From positions 1 to 25,580 of the forward strand of contig JARQWU010000144.1 in the NCBI GenBank assembly GCA_040182905.1: a DNA stretch of 25,580 nt. Direction: 5' to 3'. Made by a program: the position numbers and the translations under genes. A model generated the notes under the pieces. It worked only from the letters and a program-made list of their open reading frames with translations. It did no database searches and was not told the origin of the DNA. Below are positions 9,240 to 18,368 of this stretch, piece after piece; positions within the stretch are counted from its first letter, which is position 1; the number at the start of each line of letters is the position of its first letter. Origin of the DNA: Barthelona sp. PAP020. Its lineage: Eukaryota > Metamonada: BaSk clade.

Positions 9240-9507
9240 GTTTATTGATATGTTCATTTATTAATTCAACTTTGTTATTATCATTAAGTTTTTTTGAAAT
9301 TTCCAATAACATTTCCAAAATTTGCATTCCTTCTTGATATTCAACTTCATTTAATAATAAAATTCCTTGTGTAAATAAATATTCTCCTAAATTTTCATAT
9401 TTAATTGTATTATCTATTTCAAATTGTTCTTTCAAAGAATTCATAAATTGAACCCTTTTAACAACTTTTTTTGTCTCTTCAGATATTAAGAATCTATTAG
9501 AATTCAT
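9202..9507 (-). CDS. Small TPR-like helical protein, unknown function
   Basis: 101 residues from ATG 9507 to TAA 9202. The central part (YENLGEYLFTQGILLLNEVE, then YQEGMQILEMLLEI) has the spacing of one TPR-like helix pair. The following LINEHINKLKGK could be a capping helix. The helix pair faintly recalls the soluble domain of Tom20, but there is no membrane anchor and I do not claim that identity. The gene ends inside the 3' end of MAEA (38-nt overlap). It lies 75 bp downstream of the eL14 stop on the same strand. Amino-acid composition is normal for a real protein here. An unseen intron could change its 3' end. Confidence 0.55.
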   Translation of the reverse strand: MNSNRFLISEETKKVVKRVQFMNSLKEQFEIDNTIKYENLGEYLFTQGILLLNEVEYQEGMQILEMLLEISKKLNDNNKVELINEHINKLKGKISNELDFH

Positions 9508-9582
9508 TGAAGAATAATTTTGGTATTTGAATTGAAAAAAAAAAAAAAATAAAAACCTTCATTTATCATAAATCCGAAAAAC

Positions 9583-10021
9583 TTATTGGCGTTGAGCTTT
9601 TAAAGCCTTAACTTCAGCATTGATACGGCGGTTACGTCTTTGTTTAAAAACCATCAATTTGAAACGATCAAAGTCGTGTCTTTCAGTGGCACTAATTCTT
9701 TTGTCAATTTTAGAACCCCAAGCAGAAGCTTTGAATTTGTTGAAAATATCAGCTTCTTCACAGACTTTCTTGACAGTGGAAGCACGAGCACCACGAGGAA
9801 GGTTAATCTTTAAACCAGTGAGAGAAAGGCGTGAATTTGAGATTTGAGTTTTCATACCAGTGTTAACATCACCAATGATACTCTTGTTGGCATCAAGTAA
9901 ATCGCAAATAACAACAACAGAGTCGGCACCAGTACCATAGTTGATCTTGGCAACACGACCAATTTCAAAGAATCTATCGAAAACCTAACTGTCAGTGAAT
10001 GTAAAGAACAGATAATACCAT
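9583..10021 (-). CDS. RPL14: 60S ribosomal protein L14 (eL14), two exons
   Basis: Exon 1 is only the ATG (10019-10021). A 34-nt intron follows (9985-10018), and exon 2 (9583-9984) completes a 134-residue protein. The N-terminus MVFDRFFEIGRVAKI matches the eL14 start MVFxRFVEIGRVA, which confirms the unusual splice. The KOW-like part continues with VVVICDLLDANKSIIGD. The second half has RLSLTGLKINLPRGA, SAWGSKIDKR and HDFDRFKLMVFKQRRNR, typical of eL14. Length fits the family. The protein binds rRNA in the large subunit. The gene diverges from RSPH9, with 150 bp between ATGs. The coding sequence is less A/T-rich at third positions than its neighbours, as expected for high expression. Confidence 0.93.
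9985..10018 (-). other. 34-nt intron directly after the eL14 start codon
   Basis: On the minus strand it reads GTATTATCTG ... CACTGACAGTTAG, between ATG and GTTTTCGAT. A branch-like CTGAC lies 6 nt before the 3' splice site. The intron is phase 0, after codon 1. Homology of the spliced N-terminus to eL14 supports it. Confidence 0.85.
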
Positions 10022-10171
10022 GATTATGTAGGAAAATGAAGGGAATTCTGTAAGAAAGGAGATGGAAAGAATTGAATTTTTTTTTGTAAAACATTCATTT
10101 TTTTTCCTTCCCATTTTTTTGAATTTTATCCCATCGAATTCTTTTATAATCATTAGATTAAGTGGTATATT
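10022..10171. promoter_or_regulatory. Shared divergent promoter interval (eL14 / RSPH9)
   Basis: 150 bp between divergent ATGs. It is A/T-rich with T runs at about 10077-10085 and 10098-10106, both on the plus strand. No named element is recognised. The call rests on position only. Confidence 0.4.
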
Positions 10172-10972
10172 ATGGAACAAATTCACTTGTTAGAGATTGT
10201 AGCTGATCATGGTGCCATTCTTTCTCCAGAAGAAAAGGCTTCCTTACAATTATCATTACCTATTCTTAAATCGAGTAATCATTTTAAGTCTGTACAATTT
10301 TGGGGACGAATTAATGGTATTTTTGGAAATTATTACATTGCTATGGGATTTGATGAAAAGAGAAAACGTTCATATTATTTCCGTCAAACTGAAGCTGATT
10401 TTACTTTACTTCCTGAAATATCTGAAGAGGATTCTCAAAAAGCTATGAAAATTCATGTGCCTTTTTATGGTATTCCTTCACATTCATATGGTAATGGTTC
10501 TGAAGAAGTTGATAATGAAGTTGCTGTTGATGTTTTCTCTGAATTGAAACGACTTTCTGTAGTTGTTCGTGCCATTTCTCATGAAACTTCAGTTTTTCCT
10601 CGTGGATATTTAACATTAAATATGGTTACAAATATTCCTTCTGAAAATGTTATGTTTGGAGGTGTTAAATATGATGATGCTACTGATTTAACTCAGTATT
10701 ATCATGATAGATCCTGCATTCATCACAAAACCTTGGCTGAGTTTGCTAAAGCTAATTTGGAAAAGCCCATTGATTTTTCTGATTGTATTGCTGATGATGA
10801 ACCAAAAGGAATTTGGCTTTGTAATAGAGATAAAAATTTAGTTGTTTTACGCAACATTGTTTGGCCTGGATATACATTTGCACAAGTTTGTGACTCTCCC
10901 ACCTTTTTATCCACTTATTTTGGTGATGGTTTACCAAATCGTGATTATATGTTTTCCATGTTAGAATGTTAG
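10172..10972 (+). CDS. RSPH9: Radial spoke head protein 9 homolog
   Basis: 266 residues from ATG 10172 to TAG 10972, close to the length of other RSPH9 proteins. Landmarks include EEKASLQLSLPILKSS and QFWGRINGIFGNYYIAMGF near the N-terminus, FRQTEADFTLLPE, and FSELKRLSVVVRAI followed by PRGYL. The C-terminal block contains KGIWLCNRD, VLRNIVWPGYTF and YFGDGLPNRDYMFSML, all characteristic of the family. RSPH9 is part of the radial spoke head in 9+2 axonemes, so the organism should make motile cilia or flagella at some stage. An AATAAA about 110 nt past the stop (11083-11088) could be a polyadenylation signal. Confidence 0.93.
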   Translation: MEQIHLLEIVADHGAILSPEEKASLQLSLPILKSSNHFKSVQFWGRINGIFGNYYIAMGFDEKRKRSYYFRQTEADFTLLPEISEEDSQKAMKIHVPFYGIPSHSYGNGSEEVDNEVAVDVFSELKRLSVVVRAISHETSVFPRGYLTLNMVTNIPSENVMFGGVKYDDATDLTQYYHDRSCIHHKTLAEFAKANLEKPIDFSDCIADDEPKGIWLCNRDKNLVVLRNIVWPGYTFAQVCDSPTFLSTYFGDGLPNRDYMFSMLEC

Positions 10973-11216
10973 TCCCATCAAAGCTTATATTCTTTTTATA
11001 TTTATATATATATATGTATTTGTTGTGAAAAAATGAAAGTGACAGTTTATTTATTTTGTTTGTGTATTTGAGTTAATTGTGAAATAAAATTTTTTTTCAT
11101 TTTCTTCTTATTATTGTCGGAAATTTTTTTGTTATCAAAAAGAATAAACCAATTTCATTGGTTTTTGATTGAAATGCTTTTCCCAAAAATGAAAAGTGAA
11201 GAAAAAATAAAGTAAT

Positions 11217-11858
11217 TTACAAATATTTGTTGATGAGGTCTTGAGAAAATTTAGGGGTGAAAGTATCACATTCATTTTCCAAAGCAACATATTCTTCAGT
11301 CGCAACATATTCAAGATTCAAAACTTTGTCCGTAATTGTTGTTATTTCAATTCTGTTTTCGTCTGATGCTAGTCCCAAACTACAAAATGCTTCCTGAATT
11401 TCATCATCATCATCATCAAAATCCAAGGGATTCTCCAAAATATTCTCAATATTTGTTGATTCACAAGTCATCCATGATAACTGATTTGAAGGTTTGTGAA
11501 CAACATTGATTGTTTCCAGATTTTTGTCAAAATCATCATCATCCAAATTTACAATATTTTCTCTATCAATTTGTATTTCTTTTTCTTTTTCTTCAATTGC
11601 TTCAATATTTTTGGAAAAAGATTCAACATCAAAGGGAATTTCCACAAAATCATAATTTTTATTCTTTTTTTGCTGTGTTTTATTCTTTTTTATTTTGTTG
11701 AATGATGTTTGGTTGAGTTCTATTTTTGATAAGCTGGATAAAAAATTAACTTTTTCATTTTGGATTGGGAGAATGTCATGTTCTTTTTGAATTTGTTTGG
11801 ATAATATTTTCTCTAATGTGGTTTCTACAGGACTAACGTCTTCAGGCTCAGATATCAT
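11217..11858 (-). CDS. Acidic orphan protein
   Basis: 213 residues from ATG 11858 (MISEPEDVSPVE...) to the stop at 11217. The open frame extends 13 codons further upstream through a T-rich stretch without another ATG, so 11858 is the supported start. The protein is rich in Asp/Glu/Asn, with a basic patch (NKIKKNKTQQKKNKN) followed by YDFVEIPFDVESF. It also has two acidic runs, one from a (TCA)6 tract at 11401-11418 that encodes Asp on the minus strand. It has no membrane segment and no recognised domain, and much of it is probably disordered. It lies only 60 bp downstream of the Brr6-like stop on the same strand. Confidence 0.6.
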   Translation of the reverse strand: MISEPEDVSPVETTLEKILSKQIQKEHDILPIQNEKVNFLSSLSKIELNQTSFNKIKKNKTQQKKNKNYDFVEIPFDVESFSKNIEAIEEKEKEIQIDRENIVNLDDDDFDKNLETINVVHKPSNQLSWMTCESTNIENILENPLDFDDDDDEIQEAFCSLGLASDENRIEITTITDKVLNLEYVATEEYVALENECDTFTPKFSQDLINKYL

Positions 11859-11918
11859 CAACTGAACATTAAAAAAAAAAAAATAAATAACAATCAAAAA
11901 AATTATTTACATTCCATC

Positions 11919-12479
11919 TCAATTGTTATATCCTAGGGGTGTTTGAATAATAGTATGAACTGGAGTTCGAATGAAAGGTGTTTGTACTGAACTGTAAGAG
12001 ATAATTTCGTTCGTTGTTTGTTCTTCTTCATATTCTGGAGTTTTAAAATCATCCTTCAATATTAAATATATTCCAAAAGTTGTACATACGAATAAAGAAA
12101 TCAATGCTATAATCGATCGATATGAAACAGCACCCAAAAAAGCATCCAATACTTCTGCGAATACTTGCATTTTTATTCTAATCGAACCTCCTTCATTTGT
12201 TCGTTCCATACAAAGTTTCCAGCTTTTGCACTTCTCAGCAAAATCTGTGTCAGGATATCCATGATCACAATGATTGTCTCTGTATCTTCGGGCACAATCT
12301 TGCTGTCTAAGCATATTTAATCTTCTACCTTGATCAACAGCAGTAGCTACGTCATTTCTAAAAGCAGTAATGAAACCATGTAATGCAGCCACAATTAAAA
12401 CTGTCAAAAAAATTCGTAATAATAATCCAATATAACCTGTAGTTATTCGAATACGTTGTGTGATGACTAAATTATTCAT
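11919..12479 (-). CDS. Brr6/Brl1-like nuclear envelope protein
   Basis: 186 residues from ATG 12479 to TGA 11919, close to the size of yeast Brr6. A membrane segment at about 16-38 is followed by a lumenal-type loop with four cysteines (C62, C71, C84, C90) in the order CARRYRDNHC ... CKSWKLCM. The family line AEVLDAFLGAVSYRSI then leads into a second membrane segment at about 121-142. This two-TM, four-cysteine layout is that of the Brr6/Brl1 domain, which acts in nuclear pore assembly and nuclear-membrane lipid homeostasis in fungi and some protists. The C-terminal tail is Thr/Pro-rich. Its ATG is 57 bp from the ATG of the divergent RPA34-like gene. Confidence 0.8.
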   Translation of the reverse strand: MNNLVITQRIRITTGYIGLLLRIFLTVLIVAALHGFITAFRNDVATAVDQGRRLNMLRQQDCARRYRDNHCDHGYPDTDFAEKCKSWKLCMERTNEGGSIRIKMQVFAEVLDAFLGAVSYRSIIALISLFVCTTFGIYLILKDDFKTPEYEEEQTTNEIISYSSVQTPFIRTPVHTIIQTPLGYNN

Positions 12480-12536
12480 TGATACATGAGTAATGATAAA
12501 AAAAAAAAGTATTTTTTTTTAATTATATATTATCCA

Positions 12537-12806
12537 ATGAATGAATCCAATGAACAATTCTTTTTGTTTTCTTATCCAAAGGATTTTGATCTCAACCAAT
12601 TGAAAGGAAAAAAAGTGAAGTTTTCCAAATCCGCTGAATTTGGGGAAATTGCCGCCACAATTTCAACAAAGGAGGACAAGGAAGTTAATTTTCGAGTTCA
12701 GACAAATGATTTAATTGAAATGCACAGTATTATTCCTTCAGTTGATGATGAATATGTGTTGGGACCTAAAATTGAAAAGGTTTACAACATAGCACCTTCT
12801 TTTTAG
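12537..12806 (+). CDS. Small protein resembling the RNA polymerase I RPA34 (CD3EAP) core
   Basis: 89 residues from ATG 12537 to TAG 12806. An in-frame ATG at 12486 would add 17 residues (MSNDKKKKYFFL...) encoded by A and T homopolymers. That start lies 6 bp from the divergent Brr6 ATG, so I prefer 12537. The sequence FFLFSYPKDFDLNQLKGKKV fits the start of the A34.5 dimerisation module (LWLIxxPxxFDxxxLxG). The later block IIPSVDDEYVLGPKIEKVYN fits its end. That module pairs with A49 in Pol I. It is much shorter than yeast RPA34.5, which has a long basic tail, and the identity rests on a weak pattern only. Confidence 0.5.
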   Translation: MNESNEQFFLFSYPKDFDLNQLKGKKVKFSKSAEFGEIAATISTKEDKEVNFRVQTNDLIEMHSIIPSVDDEYVLGPKIEKVYNIAPSF

Positions 12807-12989
12807 TCTTTGTTCGGGTCTTTTTTAAATTATTTATACACATAAATTATCGAATATTTACGTTATTTTTTTGTTGTTTGTGAAAGATACTTTCTAAGAT
12901 AAAATTTATTTTGGACCAGAAAATAGTGTATTTGAACACAAAGATAAATAAAAAATCTAACAAAAAAAAAAGAGAATATTTACACTAAG

Positions 12990-13664
12990 TCAATTATTTT
13001 TCATATTTTCATATACCATTCTTTTGGCTAATAATCTTTCTATTAAATCAATTGACCGAACCAATTGAAACACTAATTCTTTTATTGAAGGCATTGAAAT
13101 GTAACATTCCGTTATAAATTTTTTTTGTTTGTCCCAAAGTATAGATTTAATGCCATTTTTATATGTATGAAAAGATACAAAATATTCATTGTGAAAAATT
13201 TGTAAAAATTGAAAATTTTGAATTGAAGAAGGATCAGTATGATAAGTAATTAGATCAAAACACATCCTTAAAGCTTTAGTTAGATCTAATAATCTTCTCT
13301 TCAAAGCATAAAAATCAAAAGATGGATAAAGTAAATATGTTTTGATACTATATAAGATTTTTCGTATTTGACCAACCGCAGATTGTAAACCAAATAAGGA
13401 ATAAAGATTAATACCCGATAATTTATCAGTTTTTAAATTATTATCGAAAGAATATTTAATTTCAATTTCTTTTAAGACATACGATTCCAAAGAAACTGTT
13501 AATTTCAAAAAATCGTTATCATTATTTGGATTTAGAGTGTTTTGACCATAATATTGGTTGGATACATTTGATATATTGGAAGAAACATCATATAATTTGT
13601 AAAATATCAAAGCCAACGTTTGTTTAACATCATTTTTAACAAACCCTTCAAAAGTTAATGGCAT
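12990..13664 (-). CDS. Orphan helical protein
   Basis: 224 residues from ATG 13664 (MPLTFEGFVKND...) to the stop at 12990. An open frame continues 13 codons upstream but has no ATG before a TGA. Most of the protein looks alpha-helical with hydrophobic heptads: KQTLALIFYKLYDVSS, GQIRKILYSIKTYLL, LKRRLLDLTKALRMCFDLI and KELVFQLVRSIDLIERLLAK. There is no signal peptide, membrane segment, cysteine cluster or nucleotide-binding motif. I do not recognise a family. It lies 151 bp downstream of the large surface-protein gene on the same strand and converges with the RPA34-like gene, 183 bp apart. Confidence 0.6.
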   Translation of the reverse strand: MPLTFEGFVKNDVKQTLALIFYKLYDVSSNISNVSNQYYGQNTLNPNNDNDFLKLTVSLESYVLKEIEIKYSFDNNLKTDKLSGINLYSLFGLQSAVGQIRKILYSIKTYLLYPSFDFYALKRRLLDLTKALRMCFDLITYHTDPSSIQNFQFLQIFHNEYFVSFHTYKNGIKSILWDKQKKFITECYISMPSIKELVFQLVRSIDLIERLLAKRMVYENMKNN

Positions 13665-13815
13665 TAGACAAAATACAGTATGAAAAAGAGAAAATGTTTT
13701 CAATTCAATTCATCAACAAATTCTCTTGTGATTTTTTGAATAACAATAAAATAAGAAAACATTTACAAATAAAAAGAAAAAGTCTGATACAATACAAGCT
13801 AAAATTATAACAAAC

Positions 13816-16800
13816 TTACATTCTAAAAGGCATCATTTCTTGACCACTGGCAAAAAGATTATCAACATTGTGACTCTGTATTGTGCTGTTTGTAGGAGCA
13901 AATGTTAAACCAAAGTATGAATTGTCATTTTCATCACTATTTGAATTGTTTGAATTTGTTGTAATTGAAGATTTCCTCAAACGTTCATCTTGAAGATGAG
14001 CTAAAGGATTTCTCAATTGATTGGACATCAAATGAGTTTTGTATTTCTGTCCACTTGTATTGAGCTTACGAGTGGCAAAAGCTTTGATAGAATGGAATAA
14101 ACCAATACCACCAATGACAATTAAAACTAGAGCAACAATAATAGCGTAGATATCATTTAATTCTACACCTGAAGAATTACCAAGACGAATAATCAATCCA
14201 AAAATAAATAACAATAAAATAGCAACTAAATAAATCAATTGCAGACGATTTTGCTTGATTTTCATGAAACTCCAATGTTGGATATGTAAAGCAATAGCAG
14301 CAAAAGATAAACACATTCCCAATGCTGCTTGGAAAGCTGTTCCTCTTGCAGTTAACAACAAACCACTAATTAATAACATACAAATTAACTCTTCAGCAAC
14401 TTCAAAGAAAGGAGAAGGTGATTTATAAGGTGCCAAATAAGGTGCATCATTTCTCTCAACCAGAACATCTTCCTTTTTAATATTCTCATTTTTGACATTG
14501 CGCAAATACATGAATGATATCACTACCCATGTTGCTAAAAGCAACCCAGCTGGGATAGCCATTGAATACCATTCTGCTGTATAACAGGTTGTGTTTGAAT
14601 CAATGGATAAAACATTTGATGAACCAACATCTTGACAAGCAAAAATAGGTAAAACCCCAAATATCACTGAACCAAAGAATACATGAGTTAATATCAACCC
14701 ATTTTGAATCATTCTACGCTTAGAATCTTCATCCCATTTGCCAATACATTTTCTAATCATAGAAACACCAAAAATTAGACCCCAAATCACAGGTATGGTG
14801 AAAAAAGACGTCCAAAAGCGAACAGGGAACCAATTTACCAATCCGAAGTTACATAATAATAAAGTGATTCTAGAAACATCCAAGAATAATAACTGACTAG
14901 CCAACAACGTCATTCTTAAGAAATATGGGAATGGAATCGATGAAGTAGTCAATACAGAAGCAACAATTTGGAAATATCGAATCAAAGGCTTATAATAACC
15001 AACTATCTGGATTTGATTGTTAACATCAGCTGCAATACTCACAAAAATAAAGATCCAAAACACCACAGATATACCTAATAGAATAAGATTCGTTGAATTC
15101 GTGTAACATTGTTCACAACGTGGTTCTAACATGAAATATCCATCCATGCAAGATTCGCACATTGATCCAGTGTGTCCTTCATTGCAATAACTGCTTTCTA
15201 ATTCAGGAGACAATTTGGATTGACAAGTACCTGCACAACCTTCATTAACACATTTAAATACTTCTTTTGTATCATTAGATTGCCAATATCCTTCTTTAAC
15301 ACAATAATCATCATATCCGAAACATAACAAGCCTTCTGGGCATCTTTCACAACTTGTAGTACCATTACTCAATTCAACAGGGAACATTCCACCTTTACAA
15401 ACACAGCTGTCCCTATTAGGGCTGGAAACTTTGGTGGATGGACAAGACAAACACGAACTTGATCCAGTGTCAGGAGTATAATGCCCAGAAGGGCAAGGTT
15501 GACAACCAACCATGTCTTCAGAACGATAAGTACCAATTGGACAATCAATACATTGTTTAGCTCTTTCAGAATACGACCATTGTCCAACAGGACAAGTTTG
15601 ACAAGGATCTTTAGAACTATCACTTGAAAATTCTCCAGCAACACAGGAGATACAACGCTTATCTTCTTCAGAATATCCTTCACCGGGTGAACAGAAATCA
15701 ACAGTGACTTCAAATTCAACGGCAACATGATTAATAGCAGAGGCAAAAATGTGATAAGTATCTGGAGAACCAATTAAAACAACTTCTTCAAAATGACCAA
15801 TTCCATCGATTACTTGAACGCTTTGTTTAGCACGTAAAGCCAATGCTGCTTCCTTAGCATGAATTCCAATCGACAATTTTTGGGGAATAGTAACTAAACT
15901 ATCAAATTCATCAAGAACTCCAATTTGAACATCAACTGAAGGTTCATAATCTTCAGTTAGACCCCTTTCCTTTGATAATAAACTTAGTTTCTTTGATTGT
16001 GTTGCTCTAATGTTACCATAGTATTCACATTTATTGGTTGATTGGTGAATTTCTAAAATATTTTCACTGTCAAAATCATATATTTTTGTTGTAGTATAAT
16101 AAATACTTCCTGCTGAACCAACATTTTCGGTAAATTCACAACTAGAAGTATCCACAACGAGTTTAGAATTTTCTTCTAAACAATGGGTGGAAACAGAACT
16201 TACCTCTTGAGTTAAAGTATTACCTTGACTGGTCCTTGAAAAAACACCACCCAATGTACCAAAATTCTTTCTGAAATTGCATTTTTCAATTTCAACATTG
16301 TTGTTACCAATAAAACCAATAACACCACCATAACCACGATATGTATCCTCATAAATTGATTCAGAAGAGCAATTAAGTGCTTTATTAGATATGAAATCAT
16401 TCTTTGAAATCAAAACAGAAGGATTGTCATATAAACTAATTGCACCACCAAAAGGTGTCACAAAACATGATTGAACTGTGTTTTCTTCAAACAATGAATC
16501 TTCAATAACAACCTTCAACATCTGTGAAACTCCAATAGCTCCTCCTGTTGATGCATTATTATTCTTAAATGTTGATCCAGTGACTTGCAATTCAGTGTTG
16601 ATTGCAAAAATACCACTTCCAATACCAGCATTTCCTCCAATAAATGAAGAATCAACAATGGTTCCTTGAGTTCCTTCCAAGTATATACCTCCATTACGTT
16701 GCGATTGAACATTAAATAATGTAGAATTAATGAATTTCAAACTGGTAGAATCAACTAAATATATTGCTCCTCCTTGTCCAGAAATATCAACAGCTCTTGA

Positions 16801-17931
16801 ATTATTAAAGTAACAATTGTCAAATATCACTTCTTGTTGAATACCTTGACCATACAAAAAACCACCTAATTGAGATTGAATGTTGTTGACATTAACATTC
16901 ACAAACGTTAAAGCATAACAATCTTTTGCAAAAATAGCGCCTCCCATAGATGCTGTGGTTGAATCACTGAAATTACAATCAAAAAAACGTAAAACAGAAG
17001 TATAGGCAACAACAACACCACCAATTTTATCAGCATTGTTATCAACAAAGTTGGTTCCATTAAAAACAACTTCTGACATATAAATTTCAGCAAAACCGGC
17101 TCGTAATGCATAATTTCCTTCAACTGTAACATTTTGAAATAAACAATTGTCTACACCTGATATTATAACTGCACCAGCTGTCTTTGACCCTTTGTTATTT
17201 TTAAACTCAACAAAAGGACCAATGGTAACGTTTGTGCAATCTTGTAAATCTAAAGCTCCTGGCATATTCCCTTCAACAACATTATCAATAAATTTGCTGT
17301 TTGAAATGACTAAATTACTGTCAAAAACAGAAAAAGCTGAACTAGTTTTCATCGTATTCTCTTTAACGATTAAATCATCAACAATTACATCAACAGAAGT
17401 GAATGAAATTGCAGTATGGACACAATTTTGTACAGTAAACCCAATGACAGAAATTCTTTCATATTCCCCTTCATTAATTCCAAAAGCAATCGATATAGCA
17501 GTCTTATATCCATTACAATTAATAATAGTGTTGGTTGATCCTTCAGTACTTATTAAAGAAAAATCATCATCTTCATAATCTAAATCAATATGGAAATCTG
17601 TTGAATCGTATGGACAATCATTACATTCAATCTTGTATTCACCAGGCTTAAATTTAATAGTCTTTTCAAACTTCCAATTATTTGGAACTGATTCAATTTG
17701 TGTCAAATTATAAGTTTCCCATTGTTCAATAGCTTTACGGACTGTTCGACAGGGATTGAAAAAATCACCACAACCCCCTTCAAGATCATCATTCCCATTA
17801 GGATCGATATATATGTAATCTGTGTCAGAAATACAAAAAGTTGTGAAGATTTCTATTATTGATTAGTAACAAAATAATAAAGGTTTGATACCTGTTAATA
17901 GCAGAATACAAATAACTATAATCGCTTTCAT
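13816..17931 (-). CDS. Large secreted/membrane beta-helix, cysteine-rich, multi-TM surface protein (two exons)
   Basis: Exon 1 (17892-17931) encodes a signal peptide core MKAIIVICILLLT. A 39-nt intron (17853-17891) is removed, and exon 2 (13816-17852) completes 1358 residues. Residues about 70-630 are a right-handed beta-helix of polymorphic-outer-membrane-type repeats, with GGAIF, GGAIY, GGAIG and GGAIS plus FxNN/FxxN motifs. Residues about 734-830 are GCC2/GCC3-type cysteine repeats (CxxCPxGxYS/T), followed by another cysteine-rich stretch to about 930. From about 934 to 1269 there are eight or more hydrophobic membrane segments. The tail of about 90 residues is Ser/Asn-rich and probably cytosolic. 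Similar architectures occur in large protist families annotated as POMP-like or adhesion-receptor-like proteins. A role in adhesion or sensing is inferred. Confidence 0.88.
17853..17891 (-). other. 39-nt intron in the surface-protein gene
   Basis: On the minus strand it reads GTATCAAACC ... TTACTAATCAATAATAG. A TACTAAT branch-like motif lies 9 nt from the 3' splice site. It splits a GAA codon after codon 13 (phase 1). Splicing joins a signal peptide to an open frame that otherwise lacks an ATG. Confidence 0.85.
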
Positions 17932-18368
17932 AACAATAAAGAAAGTTGATGAAAATTGAAGAAAATCTGAAATGATGTGCATCTAATTTTGATACAAATC
18001 ATCTTCATTTTTGGATGATGATCTTTAATTTTGCAAAAAACTATTTATTATTATCAGTTTATTTAAGATAAAAACAAGAAAAAAGTGTGAGGGGATTCAA
18101 AAAATGTTGGGTTTTTTTTCGCTTTTTGATTGGATATTTAATCATAAAATATATTGAAAGAATACATGTATTGAAAAAATGACTTTGAAAGAAGAAAAAT
18201 TCTTTCCTTTACAATTTGGAGATCTCCCCCTCCCAAAGTGATCTTTTTGGAATTGACATTACCAATGAAATAACATTTAATATTGGGATTGATTAATTTT
18301 CCATGGTCAAATTGATGATAAACAAATTAAGAATCGAAAAAAGAAAAAATCAATTTCAATTTATTCAA
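17932..18368. other. Intergenic spacer upstream of the surface-protein gene
   Basis: 437 bp between the surface-protein ATG and the GlyRS stop, both on the minus strand. It must hold the surface-gene promoter and the GlyRS 3' UTR. It is A/T-rich with one more G/C-rich patch (ATCTCCCCCTCCC at about 18223). No gene, RNA or repeat is seen. Confidence 0.4.

Noticed and set aside
11864-11912. 49-nt GTAAAT...TTCAG intron before the orphan gene
   Set aside because: Joining the nearby ATG through it puts the orphan frame out of phase and hits a stop after a few codons.
16478-17578. Plus-strand open frames inside the surface-protein gene
   Set aside because: They are shadow frames antisense to the beta-helix repeats, with no independent start context or recognisable protein.
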